Below the pieces are notes generated by a model. That model was given only the letters and a program-made list of their open reading frames with translations. It was not told the DNA's origin and did no database searches. From the NCBI GenBank assembly GCA_047975025.1, contig JBKECY010000027.1, positions 1-58,811 on the forward strand: 58,811 bases of DNA. Direction: 5' to 3'. Within the stretch, counting starts at the first letter, position 1, and every line of letters begins with the position of its first letter. Made by a program: the position numbers and the translations under genes. Origin of the DNA: JBKECY01 sp047975025 (lineage in GTDB: Bacteria > Bacillota > Clostridia > Lachnospirales > Lachnospiraceae). Below, one piece after another: positions 50,578-58,811 of the stretch.

Positions 50578-52668
50578 TTATGCGTTTTCTACGTCCTTAA
50601 TACTAAAGCTGATTCTGCCCATCTTGTCTTTGCCAAGGCAGACAACTTTTACGACTTCGCCCAGTGTCAGTACATCTTCAACCCGTTTGATTCTCTCCTG
50701 AGAAATCTTGGAGATATGTACCATACCCTCTTTGCCAGGTGCAAATTCAAGGAATGCTCCGAATTCTTTGATGCTTATGACTTTACCCTCAAAAATCTGT
50801 CCGGCCGCAAAATCTGTGGTGATGATTTCAATCATCCGTTTTGCCTCATCCATATCTTTCTGGTTCACACCGCAGATAGATACGTTGCCGTCATCTGTAA
50901 TATCGATCTTAACACCGGTCATTTCAATGATGGTATTAATTGTTTTGCCTCGCTGCCCTACGACATCACCAATTTTCTGAGGATCAATTGAAAGCTGGAT
51001 GATCTTAGGTGCATATTCGCCGACTTCTGTTCTGGCTGCGGCGATGCATGGCTCCATAATCTCAGACAATATATATTCTCTTGCAATTTTAGTTTTGGCA
51101 ATAGCCTCTTCTACGATTGGTCTGGTCAGTCCATGAATCTTAATATCCATCTGAATCGCAGTAATTCCGTCATGTGTACCTGCCACTTTAAAGTCCATAT
51201 CCCCGAAGAAATCTTCCAGCCCCTGAATATCAGTCAATACCAGATACTCATCATCTGAATCACCGGTCACAAGACCCGTAGAGATGCCCGCTACTGATTT
51301 CTTGATCGGCACACCTGCCGCCATGAGTGACAGAGAGGAAGCGCAGATACTTGCCTGTGACGTAGAACCGTTGGATTCAAACGTCTCGGATACCGTTCTG
51401 ATGGCATACGGGAACTCTGCTTCGCTTGGCAGTACAGGCAGTAATGCTTTTTCTGCTAAGGCGCCATGGCCGATTTCACGTCGTCCCGGTCCTCTGGATG
51501 GCTTCGTCTCGCCCACTGAGTAAGACGGGAAATTATAGTGATGCATATACCGTTTCTTGGTCTCAAATTCATCAAGCCCGTCCACACGCTGTGCTTCTGA
51601 AAGCGGTGCCAAGGTCGTAATTGTACAAATCTGTGTTTGTCCTCTGGTAAACATGGCTGAACCATGTACTCTCGGAATCAGGTCCGTCTCGGCTGCCAGT
51701 GCACGAATCTGTGTAATCTCTCTTCCATCCGGACGTTTGTGATCCTTTAAGATCATCTTACGGACGGTTTTCTTCTGATACTGGTAGACAGCCTCGTCAA
51801 TATGGCCCAGCCATTCTTCATTGTCCGCCCAGACTTCTTCAAGCTTATCCTTGGTGGCGCGGATGTTCGCTTCACGTACCTGCTTCTCATCCGTAAATAC
51901 AGCAACTTCCATCTCAGCCGGAGTTACGATTTCTTTGAGTGCCGCGAAGAGCTCTTCCGGAATCGCGCAGCTTTCGTAGGTGTGCTTTTCTTTGCCGACT
52001 TCTGCCACGATTTTCTCGATAAAGGCAATAATCTCGCCATTTACATCGTGTGCCATATAGATGGCTTCAATCATTTTATCCTCTGGTACTTCATTGGCGC
52101 CTGCCTCGATCATGATAACTTTCTCTTTTGTTGAGGCTACGGTCAGCTGCAGGTCTGAGCTTTCTTTCTGCTCAAGTGTTGGATTGACTACGAAGACACC
52201 ATCAATCAGTCCGATCTGTGTTGCCGCACAAGGGCCGTCGAAAGGGATATCTGAAATACTCGTCGCAATCGCTGAACCAAGCATCGCAGGTATCTCAGGA
52301 TTGGCTGACGGGTCAACTGACATGACCAGATTGCTAAGTGTCACGTCATTTCTGTAATCCTTAGGGAACAGCGGACGCATAGGGCGGTCGATGACGCGGG
52401 AGGTAAGTACCGAATGCTCGCTGGCTTTTCCTTCACGTTTATTAAATCCGCCGGGAATCTTACCTACGGCATACATTTTCTCCTCATATTCTACGCTAAG
52501 AGGGAAAAAGTCAATTCCCTGGCGAGGTTTTTCAGAAGCTGTCGCTGTAGACAATACGGTTGTATCCGCATAGTGCATTAAGGCGGCACCATTCGCCTGC
52601 TTTCCTACCCGGTCGATGTCAACTGTCAGTGTGCGTCCTGCTAATTCCATTGAAAAACTTTTGTACAT
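50578..52668 (-). CDS. pnp: Polyribonucleotide nucleotidyltransferase (PNPase)
   Basis: A 696-residue 3'-5' phosphorolytic exoribonuclease of mRNA decay. Two RNase PH domains (first with GGFNKREGKAS and RPMRPLFPKDYRNDV; second with MFTRGQTQ and GPGRREIGHGALAEKAL), then a KH domain (IGDVVGQRGKTINTII) and a C-terminal S1 domain (GAFLEFAPGKEGMVHISKIS). A long leader hairpin precedes the gene. Starts after AAGGAG. Confidence 0.97.
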   Translation of the reverse strand: MYKSFSMELAGRTLTVDIDRVGKQANGAALMHYADTTVLSTATASEKPRQGIDFFPLSVEYEEKMYAVGKIPGGFNKREGKASEHSVLTSRVIDRPMRPLFPKDYRNDVTLSNLVMSVDPSANPEIPAMLGSAIATSISDIPFDGPCAATQIGLIDGVFVVNPTLEQKESSDLQLTVASTKEKVIMIEAGANEVPEDKMIEAIYMAHDVNGEIIAFIEKIVAEVGKEKHTYESCAIPEELFAALKEIVTPAEMEVAVFTDEKQVREANIRATKDKLEEVWADNEEWLGHIDEAVYQYQKKTVRKMILKDHKRPDGREITQIRALAAETDLIPRVHGSAMFTRGQTQICTITTLAPLSEAQRVDGLDEFETKKRYMHHYNFPSYSVGETKPSRGPGRREIGHGALAEKALLPVLPSEAEFPYAIRTVSETFESNGSTSQASICASSLSLMAAGVPIKKSVAGISTGLVTGDSDDEYLVLTDIQGLEDFFGDMDFKVAGTHDGITAIQMDIKIHGLTRPIVEEAIAKTKIAREYILSEIMEPCIAAARTEVGEYAPKIIQLSIDPQKIGDVVGQRGKTINTIIEMTGVKIDITDDGNVSICGVNQKDMDEAKRMIEIITTDFAAGQIFEGKVISIKEFGAFLEFAPGKEGMVHISKISQERIKRVEDVLTLGEVVKVVCLGKDKMGRISFSIKDVENA

Positions 52669-52702
52669 ATGTTTTCTCCTTTTTATTTTACTTCGGAACT
52701 CC

Positions 52703-52761
52703 GAAACTACTGAAAAAGATGCAGTTCTGTGTAAAGAATGTGTATCCTTTTCAGTGGTCTC
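52703..52761 (-). promoter_or_regulatory. Long leader hairpin of pnp
   Basis: GAGACCACTGAAAAGGAT (52744-52761) pairs with ATCTTTTTCAGTAGTTTC (52703-52720), 17 of 18 positions, with a 23-base loop. It lies 35 bases before the pnp start. In E. coli, RNase III cuts a similar leader stem and PNPase then represses its own mRNA; the same scheme is plausible here but not shown. Confidence 0.6.
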
Positions 52762-52789
52762 GGTCCATGTTCCCTATAAGCACTTACTT

Positions 52790-52814
52790 AAAAACAGGGC
52801 GGATTACTCCGCCC
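52790..52814 (-). terminator. Terminator after rpsO
   Basis: A perfect seven-pair GC stem GGGCGGA / TCCGCCC with loop GTAA, followed by TGTTTTTAAG on the minus strand. Some read-through to pnp is likely. Confidence 0.8.
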
Positions 52815-52834
52815 GTATCTTTTAGAAAAATACC

Positions 52835-53101
52835 TTATTTTCTTAATCCTAATCTTTCGATCAGAGAACGGTATCTCTCAATATCCTTTTGTTTAAGATA
52901 TGCCAGCAGTCCGCGTCTTTGTCCGACCATTTTCAACAGTCCGCGTCTTGAGTGGTGATCTTTGTGGTTTTCCTTTAAGTGCTCTGTAAGCTCCTTAATT
53001 CTCTCTGTCAGTACTGCTACCTGTACTTCCGGAGAACCTGTGTCACCTTCTGTTCTTGCGTACTCTTTCATGATTGCTGTTTTCTTTTCTTTAGATATCA
53101 T
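52835..53101 (-). CDS. rpsO: 30S ribosomal protein S15
   Basis: An 88-residue S15: YARTEGDTGSPEVQVAVLTERI, LTEHLKENHKDHHSRRGLLKMVGQRR in two blocks, LLAYLKQKDIERYRSLIERLGLRK. Normal length. AAGGAGG precedes the start. Stands before pnp as in most bacteria. Confidence 0.98.
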   Translation of the reverse strand: MISKEKKTAIMKEYARTEGDTGSPEVQVAVLTERIKELTEHLKENHKDHHSRRGLLKMVGQRRGLLAYLKQKDIERYRSLIERLGLRK

Positions 53102-53109
53102 TTGTATTG

Positions 53110-53251
53110 CCTCCTTAAAATAATGATATTCCCACTATGAGGAATAGGGTCTTTGAATCGCCGTTTATCAAGAGGTGGTCAAGGACTCCGACCTCCGAAT
53201 AAAGGTTCTGTTCAACTGTCTAAGTATAGCATAGAGGTGCATTTGTGTAAA
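53110..53251 (-). promoter_or_regulatory. rpsO promoter and structured leader
   Basis: TTTACA (53246-53251), 17 bases, TATACT (53223-53228), then a leader of about 110 bases with GGAGGTCGG / CCACCTC-type complementary parts and GATAAACGGCGATTC. S15 represses its own mRNA in several phyla through different leader structures, so this may be the binding site; I cannot fold it with certainty. Confidence 0.5.
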
Positions 53252-53290
53252 TAGATTTTTACTTTATCCGCAGGGAATTTTATCTGATTT

Positions 53291-54205
53291 TTATCTCTGC
53301 TCAAATGCACGAATGAACTCTTTTCCCTGTGCAATATCGCTGTCCAACTGTATTTTTAATGCCTCTACACTCTCGAACTTCTTCTCCTCGCGCAGGAAGG
53401 AGAGGAATTCCACTCTGGAATTTTCCCCGTATAAATCCTGATTGCAGTCATACAGATAGGTCTCTACTCCAAGGAATCCTTCCGCTTCCACCGTCGGCTT
53501 AAATCCCACATTCGTCATACCGTAGAAGGTCTGGTTCTCAAAATGAGAGAGCGTCATATAGACGCCGTACAGCGGCATCAGTTTCTCTTTGGGCGGAATC
53601 AGATTCGTCGTGGGTACGCCAATCAGGTGTCCCAGACCTCTGCCATGTACGACTTCTCCGCTTGTCGAGAAACGATAGCCCAGAAGCTGATTCACTTTCT
53701 CAATATGACCTAACTCCAGTTCTTTGCGAATATAGGTGCTGCTGACCGGCTGCGCCGCATCTTTGACCTGCGGGATGACTTCTACCGAGAAGTCATAGAC
53801 GGCACCCAGACGGCTTAAGATATCTGTATCTCCGCTGCGCTGGTAGCCAAAGCGGAACCCCTCACCTACGACCAGATGGCGGCAATGCAGATGTTCCACA
53901 AGTATTTCTCTGACGAATTCCTCGGGCTGCATATGTTTGATGCGCTCATCCAGCGGGGATTCCAGCAGCAGGTCCACCCCCATGCCGGTAAGGCGTTCTT
54001 TCTTCTCCTGCGCGGTTAAAAGCACTTTACCCGGGAGTTTAAAGGAAAATACAATCGCGCTGTCTCCCTGCCCTTTGTAGCTAACGCACTTTTTGATCAG
54101 CTTCTGATGCCCAATATGCAGACCCTCGAATTTACCTAAAGCAATGGAGGCTCTTGTTTCAGCAGGCAATGTTATAAGTTCATTTACACTTTTCACGTTT
54201 GTCAC
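53291..54205 (-). CDS. ribF: Bifunctional riboflavin kinase / FAD synthetase RibF
   Basis: A 304-residue enzyme making FMN and then FAD. N-terminal adenylyltransferase (ASIALGKFEGLHIGHQKLI, VGEGFRFGYQRSGD, STYIRKELELGHIEKVNQLLG) and C-terminal kinase (GRGLGHLIGVPTTNL, LYGVYMTLS, VETYLYD). Follows truB by ten bases. Confidence 0.95.
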   Translation of the reverse strand: MTNVKSVNELITLPAETRASIALGKFEGLHIGHQKLIKKCVSYKGQGDSAIVFSFKLPGKVLLTAQEKKERLTGMGVDLLLESPLDERIKHMQPEEFVREILVEHLHCRHLVVGEGFRFGYQRSGDTDILSRLGAVYDFSVEVIPQVKDAAQPVSSTYIRKELELGHIEKVNQLLGYRFSTSGEVVHGRGLGHLIGVPTTNLIPPKEKLMPLYGVYMTLSHFENQTFYGMTNVGFKPTVEAEGFLGVETYLYDCNQDLYGENSRVEFLSFLREEKKFESVEALKIQLDSDIAQGKEFIRAFEQR

Positions 54206-54215
54206 TCCTACGTAT

Positions 54216-55100
54216 CTAAAGGAACATTTTTACCGGGTAATACAGCTGCTTATCTGCAGCGAACTGATAGATTCCTTTGAAATTCTCCGCACTGTCATAC
54301 ACACGAATCCATCCGTCATAGCGTACGGCAGAAAGCATGGACGGAAGCGGATTCCCGTTATACAGGCGCACATCCAGTTCGCGGGGGCAGATAACAGCCG
54401 GATATTCTGCAAAGACTTCTTCGACTTTGAGTATAAAGGGCTCCAGCGTCTGCGACTCCATCTTGTCTCTGATTTCATCCAATGTATAGCTGTGTTCCAG
54501 CAAGAACGGCCCCACTTGTGTCCGTACCAGATCCTGCATGCAGGCACCGCAGCCAAGCACTTCTCCGATATCGTGGCAGAGAGTGCGAATATAGGTTCCC
54601 GGTGAACAGCTTACCTCAAGCTGAACCAGCGGCAGCGCAACAGAACGTATCTCGATCTTGTAGAAATGCACTTCTGCTCTCTCCCGCTCAATTTCGATTC
54701 CCTGTCTGGCCCATTCATAGAGTTTTTTTCCATTCACCTTCTTGGCAGAATACATGGGCGGAAGCTGCATCTGCTTTCCGACAAAGCTTTCGATGACCGT
54801 TCGAAGCATCTCTTCTTGCGGCATCGCATCTGTGCCTCCTGTAACGGTTCCTGTGGTGTCCTGTGTATCCGTAACCATCCCCAGTCTCATCGTTGCGATA
54901 TACGTCTTGCTCTTGTCAGTAAACATCTCACACAACTTAGTCGCATGACCCAGACAGACCGGCAGAACCCCTGTTGCGTTGGGGTCCAGTGTGCCGGTAT
55001 GACCGATCTGCCTCTGGTGAAGAATCCCCCGAAGCTTAGCCACCACATCATGAGAGGTATAGTCTTTTTCTTTTTTTACGTTAATAATTCCATGAAGCAT
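54216..55100 (-). CDS. truB: tRNA pseudouridine55 synthase TruB
   Basis: A 294-residue enzyme making the T-loop pseudouridine 55. GHTGTLDPNATGVLPV holds the catalytic Asp39; MYSAKKVNGKKLYEWAR and SCSPGTYIRTLCHDIG are family motifs, with a PUA-like C-terminal part. The ATG at 55100 follows GGGGAG; the longer frame upstream overlaps nrnA and is not used. Confidence 0.96.
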   Translation of the reverse strand: MLHGIINVKKEKDYTSHDVVAKLRGILHQRQIGHTGTLDPNATGVLPVCLGHATKLCEMFTDKSKTYIATMRLGMVTDTQDTTGTVTGGTDAMPQEEMLRTVIESFVGKQMQLPPMYSAKKVNGKKLYEWARQGIEIERERAEVHFYKIEIRSVALPLVQLEVSCSPGTYIRTLCHDIGEVLGCGACMQDLVRTQVGPFLLEHSYTLDEIRDKMESQTLEPFILKVEEVFAEYPAVICPRELDVRLYNGNPLPSMLSAVRYDGWIRVYDSAENFKGIYQFAADKQLYYPVKMFL

Positions 55101-55113
55101 GGCAACTCCCCAT

Positions 55114-56064
55114 CTATAACTGCTGCCTGATACACTCGGTAAGCTGCGTACGCACTTCCTCCAGCGTTCCTTGCAGATCACAGCCTGCCGCCCTTACATG
55201 ACCGCCTCCGCCGAACTGTGCTGCGACTGCACTGACATTAACGCTTTCATCAGAACGCAGGCTGACTTTGTATTCTCCGGCGGCATACTCATAAATAAAG
55301 ATGGCCACATTGACGCCTTTGGTGAGACGCAGCTGGCTTACAATTCCTTCCAAATCATTTGTTGTGGCTTTATACAAATTCATCTGCGCCTGATCCAGCA
55401 CGCCCAGTACGCATCTGCCATCAAGCAGCAGCATACTCTCTGCCAGGACTCTGCCGAGAATCTGAATCTGCAGATAGGTTTTCTGATAGAAGGACGCATC
55501 GATGATTCTGCTGAAATTAAAGCCTGTCTTCATCAGCTGTCCCGCAATACACATGGTATCCGGAGTCGTTGATGCATATTGAAACACACCTGTATCATGT
55601 ATAATTCCGGTATAAATAGCCTCGGCAATATCCGCATCGATTTTATGACTGTCCAGCAGTCCATACAATGCTTCTGCAGTAGAACTTATGTCGCTGCAAA
55701 TATAATTCATATCTGCAAAACCGGGATTACTGATATGGTGGTCGATACAAAGTGTCTTTCTGGCTTTAGCAAAGCCTTCTGCAGCCACTCCGATACGATT
55801 CTGGGCACTAACATCAAGCGTAATAAACAAATCGCAGGCAGCTTCCTGTGCCGTATAAACCTGCCTGGCAGCTTTGATCTCCTTCAGGTAAAAAAAGACT
55901 TCTTTCGGGTTATCAATATATACCGTAACATCAATCTGAGGATAGTTCTTTTTCAGGTAGAGGTACAGCGCCATGCACGAACCGATACTGTCACCGTCCG
56001 GCCGTACGTGCCCTGCGATTCCTATGCTTTTGACTCCTTCTAGCACATCTTCTATTTTTCTCAT
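55114..56064 (-). CDS. nrnA: DHH phosphoesterase (NrnA-like oligoribonuclease)
   Basis: A 316-residue DHH/DHHA1 protein. Motifs: AGHVRPDGDSIGSCMA (metal His/Asp), FITLDVSAQNRIG, CIDHHISNPGF (DHH), YTGIIHDTGVFQY, and the DHHA1 signature FGGGGHVRAAGC. NrnA breaks short RNA and pAp; in Clostridia it stands between rbfA and truB as here. The ATG at 56064 with AAAGGA is preferred over one two codons upstream. Confidence 0.92.
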   Translation of the reverse strand: MRKIEDVLEGVKSIGIAGHVRPDGDSIGSCMALYLYLKKNYPQIDVTVYIDNPKEVFFYLKEIKAARQVYTAQEAACDLFITLDVSAQNRIGVAAEGFAKARKTLCIDHHISNPGFADMNYICSDISSTAEALYGLLDSHKIDADIAEAIYTGIIHDTGVFQYASTTPDTMCIAGQLMKTGFNFSRIIDASFYQKTYLQIQILGRVLAESMLLLDGRCVLGVLDQAQMNLYKATTNDLEGIVSQLRLTKGVNVAIFIYEYAAGEYKVSLRSDESVNVSAVAAQFGGGGHVRAAGCDLQGTLEEVRTQLTECIRQQL

Positions 56065-56108
56065 CTGCATTCCTTTGTCTAAGCCTTGCGGCTGCTGTAT
56101 ATTACATC

Positions 56109-56489
56109 TTACATTTCTTTTGCGGCATTCCTGTCGTCCTGCTGTTTGATCTGGTCAATTTTGGAAGACATGTCGATTGCGTATTCGATTGTTTCATCCA
56201 GAATAAAGTTGATTTCCGGGGTGTTGCGCAGATTCAAACGTCTGGCCAGCTGCGAGCGTACAAAGCCTCTGGCACTTACCAGTCCGTTGATTGTATCCTC
56301 TTTTGCCTTTTTATCTCCGAGTACACTGATATAAATCCGGCAGGTCTTAAGATCCGGAGCCACAATGACCTCTGTGACAGAGGCCATGCTATGGATTCTG
56401 GGATCTTTGATCTCCTCGCGGATGATCTGACTTACTTCTCTTTGTACTTCACTGTTGATTCTGGTATTTTTCTTACTGTTCTTTCTCAC
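56109..56489 (-). CDS. rbfA: Ribosome-binding factor A
   Basis: A 126-residue KH-like protein for 30S maturation: INSEVQREVSQIIREEIKDPRI, VTEVIVAPDLKTCRIYISVLG, ARGFVRSQLARRLNLRNTPEINFILD in two blocks. Start is GTG, with AGAGGT six bases before it, eleven bases after the infB stop; the ATG-started longer frame runs into infB and is not used. Confidence 0.95.
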   Translation of the reverse strand: MRKNSKKNTRINSEVQREVSQIIREEIKDPRIHSMASVTEVIVAPDLKTCRIYISVLGDKKAKEDTINGLVSARGFVRSQLARRLNLRNTPEINFILDETIEYAIDMSSKIDQIKQQDDRNAAKEM

Positions 56490-56499
56490 TATTATACCT

Positions 56500-58811
56500 C
56501 TATCTGGGGACCTCGACCATGATATATGCCTCGACCATATCATCGACCTCAACATCTTCAAACTGTGTAAATACCAGTCCGCATTCATAGCCGGCCTTAA
56601 CTTCCTTCACATCATCCTTAAAGCGTTTGAGAGATGCCAGTTCTCCTTCGAAAATCTGCTTATCGTCTCTGGTAATTCTGACTTTTGCATTGCGCTCAAA
56701 ATATCCGTCAAGCACATAGCTTCCGGCAATCGTACCAACATCGGAAGACTTGAACAGCTGGCGTACCTGTGCATGTCCGATGACTTTTTCTTCAAAGACC
56801 GGATCCAGCATACCCTTCATCGCAGATTCAATATCTTCAATCGCTTTGTAGATAACCTTGTACAGTCGCAGATCCACGCCTTCCTGATCGGCCACTGTCT
56901 TGGCCATTGCATCCGGACGAACATTAAATCCAATAATAATGGCATTCGAAGTAGAAGCAAGACTTACATCTGACTCTGTAATCGTACCGACACCGCCATG
57001 GATGACTTTAACAATCACTTCCTCATTCGACAGTTTGGTAAGGCTTTGTTTCACGGCCTCAACCGAACCTTGTACATCGGCTTTTACAACGATTGGCAGT
57101 TCTTTTAACGTACCTGCTTTAATCTGGCTGAACAGGTCGTCCAGCGAAAGCTTCGCCTTCGTCTCTTCCAATAATTTATTTTTATTCTCGGATACGAACG
57201 TGCTGGCGAACGCTTTAGCTTCTTTGTCATTATCAAACGCCACCAGAATCTCGCCGGCATTTGGTACATCGCTCAATCCTAATATTTCGACAGGAGTCGA
57301 CGGGCCGGCTTTATCGACACGCTTTCCTTTGTCATCCATCATAGCACGTACTTTACCGGAACATGCTCCTGCTGCGATGAAATCACCTACATGCAGTGTT
57401 CCCTTTTGCACCAGAATGGTGGCAACAGGTCCTTTTCCCTTATCCAGCTCTGCTTCGATGACCAGACCTCTGGCTTCTCTGTCCGGATTGGCTTTTAACT
57501 CATGTACTTCTGCGGAGAGAAGCAGCATTTCCAGAAGATCATCAAGACCTTCCCCTGTATGCGCCGACACCGGAACAAAGATGGTACTTCCGCCCCAGTC
57601 CTCAGGAATCAATTCATGTTCTGAGAGTTCCTGCTTAACACGTTCAACATTCGCACTTGGCTTGTCAATTTTATTAATAGCCACAACAATGTCAATGCCT
57701 GCTGCTTTTGCATGATTGATGGCTTCCACTGTCTGTGGCATCACACCATCGTCTGCCGCAACCACCAGAATCGCAATATCGGTCGCATTGGCGCCACGCA
57801 TACGCATCGCCGTAAACGCTTCATGTCCCGGTGTATCCAGGAATGTAATCTTCTGATCATTAATAGAAACTGTGTAGGCTCCGATATGCTGTGTGATACC
57901 ACCGGCTTCGCGGTCAATCACGTGAGTATCCCGAATTGCATCCAGCAGAGAGGTTTTACCATGATCGACATGACCCATAACACACACGACCGGCGGTCTG
58001 GATTTCAGACTTTCAGGTGCATCTTCGTCTTCTTTTAAGAGTTCTTCAATGACGTTGACCTTCTCTTCAAGTTCTGCAATTATATCGTATTCCAACGCTA
58101 TTTCCTGCGCTTTTTCAAAGTCGATCTCATGGTTCACCGTAACCATAATTCCTTCCAAAAACAGCTTTTTCACAATAGCTGAAGCAGGCATCTTCATGGC
58201 ATCGGCCAACTCTCGTATGGTCAGCTTCTCCGGAATGATAATTTCTTTAACTTCCGGTTTCTTTTCTTCCTGACGCTGCGGAGGTGATGTCATCTGCAGT
58301 GCTTTCGGGATACGCTGATTTGGACGACGTCCGCCACCCTGGTTAGGACGACGGCTCTGGTTCGTATTCTTATCAGAGATTTTCTTGCTTTCTCTTTTAT
58401 CCCGCTCTCTTTTTACATCTTTTTGGCTTTTAGCGATTGTATCTGGCTGCGTGGAATCCGTTCTTCTATTGTCTCCACCGCGATAATTTCCGCCTTGACC
58501 TCCCTGTCCGCCCTGGCGATAACCACCCTGGCCTCCTTGACTTCCTTGGCCGCCCTGACGATAGCCGCCCTGACCTCCTTGGCCGCCCTGACGATAGCCG
58601 CCCTGGCCTCCTTGGCCGCCCTGACGGTAACCGCCCTGGCCTCCTTGGCCTCCTTGACCGCCCTGGCGATAACCACCCTGGCCTCCTTGACCGCCCTGAC
58701 GATAACCGCCCTGGCCTCCTTGGCTTCCTTGACCGCCCTGACGATAACCGCCCTGGCCTCCTTGACTTCCTTGACCACCCTGACGATAGCCGCCCTGGCC
58801 TCCTTGGCTTC
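56500..58811 (-). CDS. infB: Translation initiation factor IF-2, N-terminus cut by the window edge
   Basis: About 770 residues are visible and the 5' end is missing. From the end of the visible N-terminal part: a Gly/Gln/Tyr/Arg repeat array, a basic Arg/Lys/Asn segment (RRPNQGGGRRPNQR), the IF2_N helical domain (LTIRELADAMKMPASAIVKKLF), the GTPase domain (GHVDHGKT, DTPGHEAF, NKID) and domains II-IV. The reading frame clearly runs on upstream of the internal ATG at 58293. First gene of the rbfA-nrnA-truB-ribF series. Confidence 0.97.
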   Translation of the reverse strand, partial: SQGGQGGYRQGGQGSQGGQGGYRQGGQGSQGGQGGYRQGGQGGQGGYRQGGQGGQGGQGGYRQGGQGGQGGYRQGGQGGQGGYRQGGQGSQGGQGGYRQGGQGGQGGNYRGGDNRRTDSTQPDTIAKSQKDVKRERDKRESKKISDKNTNQSRRPNQGGGRRPNQRIPKALQMTSPPQRQEEKKPEVKEIIIPEKLTIRELADAMKMPASAIVKKLFLEGIMVTVNHEIDFEKAQEIALEYDIIAELEEKVNVIEELLKEDEDAPESLKSRPPVVCVMGHVDHGKTSLLDAIRDTHVIDREAGGITQHIGAYTVSINDQKITFLDTPGHEAFTAMRMRGANATDIAILVVAADDGVMPQTVEAINHAKAAGIDIVVAINKIDKPSANVERVKQELSEHELIPEDWGGSTIFVPVSAHTGEGLDDLLEMLLLSAEVHELKANPDREARGLVIEAELDKGKGPVATILVQKGTLHVGDFIAAGACSGKVRAMMDDKGKRVDKAGPSTPVEILGLSDVPNAGEILVAFDNDKEAKAFASTFVSENKNKLLEETKAKLSLDDLFSQIKAGTLKELPIVVKADVQGSVEAVKQSLTKLSNEEVIVKVIHGGVGTITESDVSLASTSNAIIIGFNVRPDAMAKTVADQEGVDLRLYKVIYKAIEDIESAMKGMLDPVFEEKVIGHAQVRQLFKSSDVGTIAGSYVLDGYFERNAKVRITRDDKQIFEGELASLKRFKDDVKEVKAGYECGLVFTQFEDVEVDDMVEAYIMVEVPR
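58490..58811 (-). repeat. GYRQGG repeat array in infB
   Basis: At least eight tandem units, with Tyr-Arg codons at 58517, 58559, 58592, 58625, 58667, 58700, 58742 and 58784 (plus-strand base of each match), spaced 33 or 42 bases. Each encodes GGQGGYRQGGQ with an optional GSQ or GGQ triplet. The array continues beyond the window. Confidence 0.95.

Noticed and set aside
58413..58778. Ala/Val/Lys-rich ORF (KEARAVIVRA repeats) on the minus strand
   Set aside because: It is a shifted frame of the IF-2 repeat array; the GYRQGG frame joins the conserved IF-2 domains.

Overview
The window comes from an anaerobic, low-to-mid GC Firmicute, most likely a gut Lachnospiraceae (class Clostridia). Evidence for this is a T-box leader in front of valS, [FeFe]-hydrogenase maturases (hydE, hydG) with a TM1266-type regulator, the anaerobic ribonucleotide reductase activase nrdG, luxS, Lachnospiraceae-type surface-protein modules (C1 peptidase with DUF5648, InlB repeats, a PQTGD-type sorting tail) and strong GGAGG ribosome binding sites throughout. 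Nearly all genes lie on the minus strand; only luxS and a DUF1292 gene (plus a short leader ORF and a decayed toxin gene) are on the plus strand. No tRNA, rRNA, CRISPR array or intact insertion sequence was seen.

Layout, in window order. 1-9246: a T-box-controlled operon read leftwards, valS - LTA synthase-like protein - folC - 50-aa protein - zinc-ribbon/TPR protein - murB - rapZ (cut by the window edge). 9243-12307: an envelope-stress-like operon padR - DUF1700 - DUF4097 - PspC - alpha/beta hydrolase, with a palindrome inside a consensus promoter. 12354-20660: an accessory surface region with a secreted papain-like peptidase, a ClbS-like protein, two small proteins, a DUF5648 remnant and a large beta-helix adhesin; the two big surface genes share an upstream element. 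20796-29256: a fructoside utilisation locus (fructokinase, GH32, Rbs-type ABC importer) under a LacI-family regulator with two ligand-binding domains, with repeated TTTACGTAAA palindromes at the promoter. 29303-35056: trpS, dinD, luxS, and hydG-hydE-TM1266. 35057-41722: recO, era, an M16C peptidase, an unknown protein and guanine deaminase.

41783-45584: a structured RNA plus a broken ORF that resembles a decayed type III toxin-antitoxin locus, followed by a ferrous-iron island (DtxR-family regulator, Cys-rich FeoB partner, feoB, two feoA) with two candidate iron boxes at its promoter. 45622-50458: DUF5662, a GlgX-like protein that has lost catalytic residues and has no normal start codon, exoA, DUF1292, dut and nrdG. 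50500-58811: the conserved information-processing block pnp - rpsO - ribF - truB - nrnA - rbfA - infB, with a long leader hairpin before pnp and a Gly/Gln/Tyr repeat array in the IF-2 N-terminus, where the window ends.

The most interesting points are the apparent type III toxin-antitoxin remnant, the tandem-sensor LacI protein with its operator set, the shared activator-like element of the two surface genes, and the GlgX pseudo-enzyme.
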